A DNA stretch of 6,663 nucleotides. It comes from DATBDM01 sp036269915 (lineage in GTDB: Bacteria; Actinomycetota; Thermoleophilia; Solirubrobacterales; Solirubrobacteraceae). Each line of letters begins with the position of its first letter. Position 1 is the stretch's first letter. Location: contig DATBDM010000317.1 in assembly GCA_036269915.1 (NCBI GenBank), positions 1 through 6,663 of the forward strand, in the 5' to 3' direction. The position numbers were made by a program, and so were the translations under genes. Positions 1-6,663 of the stretch are shown here, piece by piece. The notes beneath the pieces are model-generated. The model ran no database searches. It was not told the DNA's origin and was given only the letters and a program-made list of their open reading frames with translations.

Positions 1-109
1 CGATCGCCGCCGCCAACCCGGGCTGCGCGTTGCAGATCGGCCGCCACCTGGAGCTTCCGATCTACCACCCGATGACCCTCCTGGACCTGTCACTGCGAGG
101 AGAGCGCCC

Positions 110-113
<4 letters not shown>
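1..113 (+). CDS. glcF: C-terminal end of glycolate oxidase iron-sulfur subunit (GlcF-like), partial
   Basis: Only the last 36 codons are present, read in frame from base 3 to the TGA at 111-113; the 5' part lies outside the window. The visible peptide contains ANPGCALQI followed about ten residues later by YHPMTLLDLS. This matches the end of the second cysteine-rich (CCG) domain of GlcF/LutA-type Fe-S proteins, where an N-[PI]-G-C motif is followed by a short loop and a [VI]xHPxxLLD segment. In that family the protein carries 4Fe-4S clusters and passes electrons from the flavin subunit GlcD during oxidation of glycolate to glyoxylate. The stop overlaps the malate synthase start as ATGA, so the two are translationally coupled, and malate synthase consumes glyoxylate, which supports the glycolate assignment. 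A lactate-utilisation or other CCG-domain paralogue cannot be excluded from 36 residues. Confidence 0.72.
97..104 (+). promoter_or_regulatory. Ribosome binding site of malate synthase
   Basis: GAGGAGAG sits inside the end of the upstream coding region, with its AGGAG core ending seven bases before the ATG at 110. It supports ATG 110 as the true start and shows that aceB can recruit ribosomes itself besides re-initiation at the ATGA overlap. Confidence 0.75.
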
Positions 114-1657
<1,544 letters not shown>

Positions 1658-1666
1658 CTTGGGGGC

Positions 1667-2401
1667 GTGCCCGCGACCGCACGCCGCCCCCGTCTCTCGC
1701 CCTGGGCACGCGTCGTGTCGGTCTCGGCGATCCTCGTCGTCGGCATCCTCGCCGCGCTGGGGATCGCCGCGCTGGCCTCGAGCCGCGAGCGGCTCGTCTC
1801 CTTCGCGGTGGCGGGCCAGCTCGACGGGGTGAGCCTCGATCTCGGCGAGTCCACGGTCGACGTCGTGCCCGCGGACCAGGGCTCGACGGTGCGGATCGAG
1901 CGGCTCGACTCGTACATGTTCGGGCACGGTGCCGAGGTCCAGCGCACGGTGGTCGGTGGCCGCCTGCGGCTGCGCTCGCGCTGCCCGGCGACGGTGCTGC
2001 ACTCCTGCTCGGTCGCCTACCGCGTGACCGTGCCCGACAACGTCCCGATCGACGTCCGCACGGGCGGCGGCGACGTGCGCTTCCACGATTATCGCGGCTC
2101 CGCGCAGATCTCGACCGACCGGGGGAACATCACCGTCGACGGGTTCTGTGGCTTCCTGCTGCAGGCGCGCACCGAGTCGGGTGACGTGACCGCCTCGACG
2201 AACTGCCCGCCGCCGCAGCTGTCGCTGCGTTCGACCTCGGGCGACGTGCGCGCGACCGTGCCCACGGGCCGCTACCAGGTCGACGCCGCCAGCGCCTCCG
2301 GCTCGCTCTCGGTCGACGGCATCGTCGAGACCGCCGACGCCCCGTTCTCGATCGAGGTCCTCTCCTCGACCGGCGACGTGCGCGTGGAGGGCCGCCGGTG
2401 A
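1667..2401 (+). CDS. Membrane-anchored DUF4097-type repeat protein
   Basis: The product is 244 residues with no enzymatic motif. A basic N-terminus (residues 1-15) precedes one hydrophobic segment at about 16-37, which would act as an uncleaved anchor leaving the rest outside the membrane. The outer part is built of short beta repeats with a recurring [S/T/G]GDV or related turn: TGGGDVRF near 132, RGNITVDG near 152, ESGDVTAS near 170, TSGDVRAT near 190, ASGSLSVDG near 210 and STGDVRVEG near 234. This is the pattern of DUF4097 putative adhesin-like beta-solenoids. Four cysteines (106, 114, 161, 180) could form disulfides outside the cell. The GTG start lies 9 bases after the aceB stop but has no well-spaced Shine-Dalgarno. 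An in-frame GTG at 1715 would remove the basic N-terminus, so I prefer 1667. The end overlaps the kinase gene by four bases (GTGA), suggesting a role in the same envelope-sensing unit. The exact function is unknown. Confidence 0.82.
   Translation: MPATARRPRLSPWARVVSVSAILVVGILAALGIAALASSRERLVSFAVAGQLDGVSLDLGESTVDVVPADQGSTVRIERLDSYMFGHGAEVQRTVVGGRLRLRSRCPATVLHSCSVAYRVTVPDNVPIDVRTGGGDVRFHDYRGSAQISTDRGNITVDGFCGFLLQARTESGDVTASTNCPPPQLSLRSTSGDVRATVPTGRYQVDAASASGSLSVDGIVETADAPFSIEVLSSTGDVRVEGRR
2386..2390 (+). promoter_or_regulatory. Ribosome binding site of the histidine kinase
   Basis: GGAGG inside the end of the DUF4097-type gene lies seven bases before GTG 2398. It is a textbook spacing and decides the GTG at the GTGA overlap as the kinase start. 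Confidence 0.75.
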
Positions 2402-3936
2402 GCGACTTCGCGCTCGAGCGCCGGCTCGTCAAGGCCGGCCAGGCGATCGCCTACCTCGTGGTCGGGATCCCGATCGCGATCGCGGCGATCCTCTCGATCG
2501 TCCTGCTGATGATCGGCGCCGCGCTCTCGCTGATCGGCGTCGGCCTGCCGATCCTGCTCGCGGGCACCGGCGCCTGCCGCGCGCTGTTGCGGCTCGACCG
2601 CCGCATCGCCAACCGCCTGCTGCACACGCAGATCCCGCCGCTGCCGCCCGCGCCGCGGCTGCACGGCAGCCCGTGGCGGCGTTCTCTGACCACGCTGTCG
2701 GACCGCGCGCTGTGGCGGATGGTCGCCGCGCTCGCGCTGCGGCCGCCGCTGGTCGTCGCGCTGCTGGCGATGGGCCTCGCGCCGCTCGCCCTGCTGGCCT
2801 TCGTGCTGCGGCTCGCCTTCGAGGCGATCTTCGGCGTCGGCGACCTCCAGTACCTCGGCCCGTGGACGTTCGGGCCGCTCGTGGGCGTCGCGCTGGCGCT
2901 CTTCGCCATCCCCGTGGCGATCGTCGCGCTCGCACTGCTCGACGCGCTGCACACCCTGCTGTGCGTGATCGTCTCCGCGCTGCTCGCGCCGAGGACGATC
3001 CCGTCCGGGCCGGTGCGCGAGATGCTCGCGGCCAGCCTCGGCGACCACTCGGTGACGATCGCGTACTGGCTTCCCGAGCGGGAGGTCTTCGTCGACGAGC
3101 TGGGCCGGCCCGTGCACATGCCCGAGCCCGGCTCGGGCATGACCTGGACCGCGGTCGAGCGCGACGGGCGCCGCGTCGCCGCGATCGTCCATGACGCCGC
3201 GCTGGACACGAGTCGCGAGCTCGTCACCGCCGCGGCGGCCGCCTCGTCGCTGGCGATCGACAACGAGCGGCTGAAGGCCGACCTGCGCGCCCGGCTGGAG
3301 GAGCTGCGGGTCTCGCGGCTGCGCATCGTCGAGGCGGCCGACGCCGCTCGGCGCCGGCTCGAGCGCGATCTGCACGACGGCGCCCAGCAGCAGCTCGTCG
3401 GCCTGGCGCTGGAGCTGCGGCTGCTGCGGCGCCGCGTCGGCGACCCGGAGCTCGAGGGGCTCGTCGACGAGCTCGGGGAGCGCCTCAACCTCGCCCTCAA
3501 CGAGCTGCGCGAGCTCGCCCGCGGCATCCACCCCGCGATCCTCACCGCGCGGGGGCTCGCGCCCGCCATCGGCGCGCTCGCCGACCGCGTCCCGGTGCCG
3601 GTCGAGATGGAGATCGCCGTCGACGAGCGCTACCCGCCGGCCGTCGAGGCCGCCGCGTACTTCCTCGTCGCCGAGGCGCTGACCAACGTCGCCAAGTACG
3701 CGCAGGCGACGCTCGCCCAGGTCGAGCTCCACCGCGCCGGGCACGAGCTGGTGGTGACCGTCGTCGACGACGGCGTCGGCGGCGCGGACATGGACGCGGG
3801 CAGCGGCCTGCGCGGGCTGCAGGACCGCTTGTCGGCGGTCGACGGCACGTTGGCGATCGAGAGCCCGCCGGGCGGCGGCACGCGGCTGCGGGCCACCCTG
3901 CCCGCCGGGATCGAGCAGGCGGCGGTGTCGGCATGA
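2398..3936 (+). CDS. Sensor histidine kinase, HisKA_3 (NarL-type) class, with four-helix sensor domain
   Basis: This 512-residue membrane kinase should autophosphorylate on histidine and pass phosphate to a LuxR/NarL-type response regulator. Residues about 16-56 form a hydrophobic hairpin, and two more hydrophobic stretches lie near 108-138 and 158-197. This is the layout of the actinobacterial 'putative sensor' domain. Residues about 205-290 form a cytoplasmic GAF-like segment (IAYWLPE near 221-227, then VERDGRRVAAIVHD). A charged helix at about 286-325 is probably a coiled coil. The dimerisation box LERDLHDGAQQQL has H326 as phospho-acceptor. D327 and Q331 fit the DxxxQ phosphatase motif, so both kinase and phosphatase activity are expected. 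The ATPase domain shows the N box with N430 in EALTNVAKYA, the G1 box DDGVGG at 457-462, the G2 box GSGLRGL at 468-474, and GGGTRL at 492-497. No response regulator follows; the stop overlaps the lipoprotein gene as ATGA. All catalytic boxes look intact. The signal sensed is unknown. Confidence 0.95.
   Translation: MSDFALERRLVKAGQAIAYLVVGIPIAIAAILSIVLLMIGAALSLIGVGLPILLAGTGACRALLRLDRRIANRLLHTQIPPLPPAPRLHGSPWRRSLTTLSDRALWRMVAALALRPPLVVALLAMGLAPLALLAFVLRLAFEAIFGVGDLQYLGPWTFGPLVGVALALFAIPVAIVALALLDALHTLLCVIVSALLAPRTIPSGPVREMLAASLGDHSVTIAYWLPEREVFVDELGRPVHMPEPGSGMTWTAVERDGRRVAAIVHDAALDTSRELVTAAAAASSLAIDNERLKADLRARLEELRVSRLRIVEAADAARRRLERDLHDGAQQQLVGLALELRLLRRRVGDPELEGLVDELGERLNLALNELRELARGIHPAILTARGLAPAIGALADRVPVPVEMEIAVDERYPPAVEAAAYFLVAEALTNVAKYAQATLAQVELHRAGHELVVTVVDDGVGGADMDAGSGLRGLQDRLSAVDGTLAIESPPGGGTRLRATLPAGIEQAAVSA
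3117..3141 (+). repeat. 25-bp perfect inverted repeat inside the kinase gene
   Basis: The arms CATGCCCGAGCC (3117-3128) and GGCTCGGGCATG (3130-3141) are exact reverse complements around a single central C at 3129. The repeat lies in the codons for residues 240-248 (HMPEPGSGM) in the GAF-like segment. Its inner core, CCCGAGCC then GGCTCGGG, recurs at 4281-4298. In RNA it could form a tight hairpin with a small loop; in DNA it looks like a symmetric protein-binding site. Its role is unknown, and codon bias may explain part of it. Confidence 0.6.
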
Positions 3937-4952
3937 GGCGACTCGCCCCCGCTCTGCTGGCCCTCGCCACGCTCCTGCTGCTCGCCGCCTGCGGCGGCCG
4001 CGAGGTCGTGCGCGAGCCGACCGTCCTCGTCCCCAACAGCCGCCCCGCCGAGCCGCGTTCCCAGGGGGTGCGCGACGCCGGCGTGCGGATTGCGGTGGTC
4101 ACGCACGGCCAGGCGTCGAGCCCGTTCTGGGCGATCGTGCGCAACGGCGTCGAGGCCGCGGGACGCCAGATGGACGTCCTGATCACCTACCGCGCGCCGG
4201 AGATCTACAGCGTCTCGCGCATGCGCACGCTGATCGACCAGGCCGTCGCCAGCCGGCCCGACGGGCTGGTCGTCTCGATCCCCGAGCCCAGGCTCGGGCC
4301 GGCGATCCGCCGTGCGGTGCAGGCCGGCATCCCCGTGGTGTCGATCAACTCGGGCGCCGACGAGGCCAAGCAGCTCGGCGTGCTCGCGCACGTCGGCCAG
4401 CCCGAGGAGGAGGCCGGCTACCGGGCCGGCCGGCGCTTCGCCCGCGCGGGCGCGCGGCGCGTGCTGTGCCTCACCCAGCTGAACGCCAACCAGGGCCTCG
4501 ACGCCCGCTGCCGCGGGCTCGGCCGCGCGTTGCGCAAGTCCGGAGGCCGCACGCGGGTGATCCACGTCGACGACCAGTCCGCCGCGGCGCCCGCCACGAT
4601 CGCCGCGGCGATCACGAGCTTCGACGCCGACGCGGTGCTCGGGCTCAACTCGACCTCGGGCACGGAGGCGGTCGAGGCGGTGCGGCGGCTGCGTCGCGGC
4701 AGCCAGACGACGGTCGGGACCTTCGACCTCGGCCCCGACGTGCTGCGCGCCGTGCGCCACGGCAAGATCGCGTTCGCGATCGACCAGCAGGCCTACCTGC
4801 AGGGCTACCTGCCGGTGATCCTGCTCGCCCAGCGCGCGCGCTTCGGCCTCTTCCCCGCGCGCCGCGGCGAGCTGATCCCCACCGGACCGAACTTCGTGAC
4901 GCGCCGCGACGCGGGCCGGGTCATCGATCTGGCGCGTCGGTCGATCCGTTAG
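3933..4952 (+). CDS. Periplasmic sugar-binding-type lipoprotein (RbsB-like, Peripla_BP_4 fold)
   Basis: The 339-residue product begins with a lipoprotein signal: MRRLAPALLA, a hydrophobic run, then lipobox L17-A18-A19-C20 followed by GG, so Cys20 should be lipidated and the protein held on the outer face of the membrane. A proline- and arginine-rich linker (about 21-50) leads to the type I binding fold. VRIAVVTHGQASSPFWAIVRNGVEAAG (51-77) is the first strand and ligand loop; RPDGLVVSIPEP (108-119), AGIPVVSINSG (131-141) and the hinge-region motif FAIDQQAYLQGYLPV (281-295) are typical of the ribose/galactose-binding group. The N-x-G-L-D-x-R-C segment near 186-193 with C179 and C193 may form a disulfide. 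No permease or ATPase gene is adjacent. The start overlaps the kinase stop as ATGA with no strong ribosome site, so its translation probably depends on that of the kinase. I infer a ligand-sensing role beside the kinase; a transporter elsewhere in the genome remains possible. Confidence 0.9.
   Translation: MRRLAPALLALATLLLLAACGGREVVREPTVLVPNSRPAEPRSQGVRDAGVRIAVVTHGQASSPFWAIVRNGVEAAGRQMDVLITYRAPEIYSVSRMRTLIDQAVASRPDGLVVSIPEPRLGPAIRRAVQAGIPVVSINSGADEAKQLGVLAHVGQPEEEAGYRAGRRFARAGARRVLCLTQLNANQGLDARCRGLGRALRKSGGRTRVIHVDDQSAAAPATIAAAITSFDADAVLGLNSTSGTEAVEAVRRLRRGSQTTVGTFDLGPDVLRAVRHGKIAFAIDQQAYLQGYLPVILLAQRARFGLFPARRGELIPTGPNFVTRRDAGRVIDLARRSIR
4281..4298 (+). repeat. 18-bp inverted repeat inside the binding-protein gene
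   Basis: CCCGAGCC (4281-4288) and GGCTCGGG (4291-4298) are exact reverse complements around CA. The arms are identical to the inner arms of the repeat at 3121-3137 in the kinase gene. The site falls in the codons for PEPRLG and may reflect frequent Pro-Glu codons or a recurring genomic motif. Confidence 0.5.
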
Positions 4953-4980
4953 GGCGCAGACGGGGTAGGAGCGCCCCAAG

Positions 4981-4992
4981 CCCCTGCAGGGG
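4981..4992 (+). repeat. 12-bp perfect palindrome upstream of the glycosidase gene
   Basis: CCCCTGCAGGGG is its own reverse complement. An imperfect outer stem (CCC at 4974-4976 with GGG at 4999-5001, and AA 4978-4979 with TT 4996-4997) could extend it to a hairpin just before the ribosome binding site. It may be an operator or a leader hairpin affecting expression of the glycosidase. There is no following T-tract, so an ordinary intrinsic terminator is unlikely. Confidence 0.4.
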
Positions 4993-5004
4993 GAGTTCGG
5001 GTCT

Positions 5005-5009
5005 GGAGG
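5005..5009 (+). promoter_or_regulatory. Ribosome binding site of the glycosidase gene
   Basis: GGAGG lies eight bases before GTG 5018. It selects that codon over the in-frame GTGs at 5009 and 5012, which overlap or adjoin it, and over ATG 5036, which would cut off the basic part of the signal peptide. Confidence 0.7.
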
Positions 5010-5017
5010 TGGTGCAC

Positions 5018-6663
5018 GTGCTCAGGCGTGCAGTCATGGCAGGGGTTCTGGGAGCCCTGCTGTCGGCGACGGCGGCGCAGGCCGGCACCCGCGAGGCGTC
5101 GGTGAGCGACCGCCTGCAGGACCGGCGGGCGGTGGTCGCGGGAACGCGTGCGTACTCGGAAGGCTTCGAGGACGGCCGGTTCTACGCGAACGGCTGGCAC
5201 ATCACCGGCGAGATGGGCGGCATCTGGACTCCGCCGCTCAAGCTCGCCGACGGCGTCTGGTTCGGCGTCGACGGCCAGTGGGTCGGCCAGGCGACGAAGT
5301 TCACCAGCGGCCGGGGCTACACCCGCTACACGCTCCCCCCGCAGGACGGGCTGTCGCTGACGCGCACGGACTTCGTGCCCGACGGCGGCCGCGCCGCCCT
5401 GCTCGGGCTCGACCTGCACAACCCGGCGGGCACGGCCAAGACCGTCTCGGTCTCCGTCGACGCACACTCCGAGCTGATGGGTGCCTGGCCCTGGGGCACG
5501 GACACCGGCCGCGGGCGCCCGAGCGCCGAGGACGACCTCCCGGACACCGGCTCGTTCGACGGCAACGCGCTCGTCTTCCGCGACCAGGGCGCGCTGCCCG
5601 GCAGTCCGAACCACGACTGGGCGGCACTCGTCGGCAGCCCGCTGACGCCGAGCTCCGGCCAGACCGGCCCCGGCTTCCGCGGGCCGCAGCCCGGCACCGT
5701 CTGCCCGGCCTCGGACGGCAAGTCGATGCCGAGCGCCTGCGACGACGGCCCGTACGGTCACGGCACCGGCGGCGAGATGGTCTACCGCGTCACGGTGCCC
5801 GCGGGCGGCGACAAGACGGTGTGGATCGCCGTCGCCGGCTCCGACCAGGGCCTCGCGCCCGCGCAGAAGGAGCTCGCGGCCGCGATCAAGTCGCCCGACA
5901 AGGCGCTGGCGGCCAAGATGGCCACGCGCGAGGCGCTCGCCAAGCAGTCCGTGGTCAGCCTCCCCGGCGACCGCATGCTGCAGCGCAGCATCGCCTGGGG
6001 CAAGCAGAACCTCGCCGACCTCACGCAGTCCGCCCGCGACCTGCAGATCCGCTGGAGCAACCAGGGCAAGGACGAGTTCGGCCAGGTGCTCGGCACCGTC
6101 AAGTCGGCGACGTTCTTCGGCGCGGGCTACCCCGACTACCCGTGGCTGTTCGCCACCGACGGCGAGTACACGAACTTCGCCGCCGTCGCGGTCGGGCAGT
6201 TCGACACCGCGGAGGCGCACCTGCGTGCGCTGCGCGACGTGTCCGAGCTCCTCAACGGCAAGGACTCGGGCGTGGTCGCCCACGAGACCGTGACCAACGG
6301 CTCCGTGTACTACGGCCACGACTCCAAGACGGTCAAGGACGGCACGGCGGTGAACGACTTCAACACCGACGAGCTCGTCAAGTTCCCCAGCGCGGTCGCA
6401 CTGATCTGGCGCTGGACGGGCGACACCGCGTTCATGAAGGACATGTACACGTTCTCCCGCCGGACCGCCCACACCGCGGTCGACCGCCTCGACGCCGACC
6501 ATGACGGCTGGCCCGAGGGCTCGGGCAACGTCGAGCGCACGGGCATGGGCGCGGAGAAGCTCGACAACGCCGCCTATCTGATCCGCGGGCTCGGCGACCT
6601 GGCCGACATGGCCCGTGCGCGCGGCGACGCGAACACGGTCAACTGGGCGACCACGACGGCGGC
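5018..6663 (+). CDS. Secreted six-hairpin glycosidase-like protein (glycogen-debranching/glucoamylase-like), 3' end outside the window
   Basis: The open frame runs about 548 codons from GTG 5018 to the window edge without a stop. The first residues, MLRRAVMAGVLGALLSATAAQA then GT, form a classic Sec signal peptide with AQA cleavage after residue 22, so the enzyme is exported. Residues about 35-280 look like an N-terminal beta-sandwich (GRFYANGWHITGEMGGIWTP near 52-71), with C229 and C241 a likely disulfide pair. From about 300 onward it resembles the (alpha/alpha)6 barrel of amylo-alpha-1,6-glucosidase and glucoamylase-like hydrolases: YPWLFATDGEY at 374-384, NDFNTDELVKFP near 446-457, then DADHDGWPEGSGNVE, with W498, E500 and E506, followed by GMGAEKLDNAAY. 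Acidic residues D381, E500 and E506 are candidates for substrate binding or catalysis, but I cannot assign acid and base. The CAZy family is uncertain (GH15-, GH63-, GH78- or GH133-like). Its neighbour, a sugar-type binding lipoprotein, fits extracellular saccharide use. The clan is likely; the substrate is unknown. Confidence 0.85.
   Translation, partial: MLRRAVMAGVLGALLSATAAQAGTREASVSDRLQDRRAVVAGTRAYSEGFEDGRFYANGWHITGEMGGIWTPPLKLADGVWFGVDGQWVGQATKFTSGRGYTRYTLPPQDGLSLTRTDFVPDGGRAALLGLDLHNPAGTAKTVSVSVDAHSELMGAWPWGTDTGRGRPSAEDDLPDTGSFDGNALVFRDQGALPGSPNHDWAALVGSPLTPSSGQTGPGFRGPQPGTVCPASDGKSMPSACDDGPYGHGTGGEMVYRVTVPAGGDKTVWIAVAGSDQGLAPAQKELAAAIKSPDKALAAKMATREALAKQSVVSLPGDRMLQRSIAWGKQNLADLTQSARDLQIRWSNQGKDEFGQVLGTVKSATFFGAGYPDYPWLFATDGEYTNFAAVAVGQFDTAEAHLRALRDVSELLNGKDSGVVAHETVTNGSVYYGHDSKTVKDGTAVNDFNTDELVKFPSAVALIWRWTGDTAFMKDMYTFSRRTAHTAVDRLDADHDGWPEGSGNVERTGMGAEKLDNAAYLIRGLGDLADMARARGDANTVNWATTTA
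6511..6526 (+). repeat. 16-bp inverted repeat inside the glycosidase gene
   Basis: GCCCGAG (6511-6517) and CTCGGGC (6520-6526) are exact reverse complements around GG. It shares the CCCGAG...CTCGGG core with the repeats at 3117-3141 and 4281-4298. It lies in the codons for WPEGSG, where conserved protein sequence and GC-rich codons could produce it by chance. Confidence 0.4.

Larger units (their letters stand above)
4953..5017 (+). other. Intergenic leader between the lipoprotein and glycosidase genes
   Basis: These 65 bases form the longest clear gap in the window. They hold the palindrome at 4981-4992 and the ribosome binding site at 5005-5009. I see no convincing -35/-10 pair and no hairpin followed by a T-run, so it cannot be decided from the sequence whether the glycosidase gene has its own promoter or is read from upstream. 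Confidence 0.5.

Noticed and set aside
2471..2484. Repeated GATCGC and a GCGATCGC octamer in the kinase gene, resembling the cyanobacterial HIP1 element
   Set aside because: It encodes Ile-Ala-Ile-Ala of a membrane helix with the usual codons of this genome. One octamer does not show enrichment and the proteins are not cyanobacterial.
2272..3744. 490-codon open frame on the - strand across the kinase gene
   Set aside because: Low-complexity Arg/Gln/Asp/Glu-rich translation opposite an intact kinase; a by-product of third-position G/C bias.
3630..4979. 449-codon open frame on the - strand across the kinase end and lipoprotein gene
   Set aside because: It runs through two well-supported + strand genes and shows no recognisable domain or ribosome binding site.
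4974..5001. Hairpin after the lipoprotein gene as an intrinsic terminator
   Set aside because: The inner stem is only four base pairs with a TGCA loop, the outer stem is imperfect, and no T-run follows. It is kept only as a palindrome of unknown role.
4949..6502. 517-codon open frame on the - strand across the glycosidase gene
   Set aside because: Its composition is that of an antisense shadow. The + strand frame has a signal peptide and glycosidase motifs over the same stretch.
5278..6504. 408-codon open frame on the + strand in another frame
   Set aside because: The translation is Arg/Pro/Gly-rich with no motifs. The frame starting at 5018 is open to the window edge and carries the signal peptide, aromatic motifs and the expected third-position G/C.

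Overview
The window is a gene-dense stretch of very high G+C DNA with a strong G/C preference at third codon positions. Every gene I can support is on the + strand. The style of the proteins suggests a high-GC actinobacterium, most likely of the Thermoleophilia/Solirubrobacterales type. Pointers are the four-helix 'sensor' histidine kinase with its AYWLPE-type segment, the DUF4097 neighbour, frequent GTG starts and ATGA/GTGA overlaps. This assignment is an inference from protein style, not from a search.

Left part (1-1657): the last 36 codons of a GlcF-type Fe-S subunit of glycolate oxidase overlap, by ATGA, a complete malate synthase A (aceB). The pair links glycolate to glyoxylate to malate in one translationally coupled unit.

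Middle part (1667-4952): three tightly packed genes, each overlapping the next by 4 bases. They encode a membrane-anchored DUF4097-type repeat protein, a NarL-class (HisKA_3) sensor histidine kinase with four membrane helices, and a lipoprotein of the periplasmic sugar-binding (RbsB-like, Peripla_BP_4) type. No response regulator lies inside this cluster, and no ABC permease or ATPase lies next to the binding protein. The arrangement reads as a sensing module in which the lipoprotein may present a ligand to the kinase, rather than as a transporter. This is the most interesting part of the window.

Right part (4953-6663): a 65-base gap with a 12-bp palindrome and a good ribosome binding site leads into a secreted six-hairpin glycosidase-like protein. 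It starts at a GTG, has a clear signal peptide, and is cut by the end of the window. A secreted glycosidase next to a sugar-type binding lipoprotein and a kinase suggests a saccharide-sensing and degradation theme, but this is inference.

At a smaller scale, three inverted repeats sharing a CCCGAG...CTCGGG core sit inside the kinase, binding-protein and glycosidase genes. I saw no tRNA, rRNA, CRISPR array, insertion sequence or convincing intrinsic terminator, and no gene-free stretch above 300 bases.
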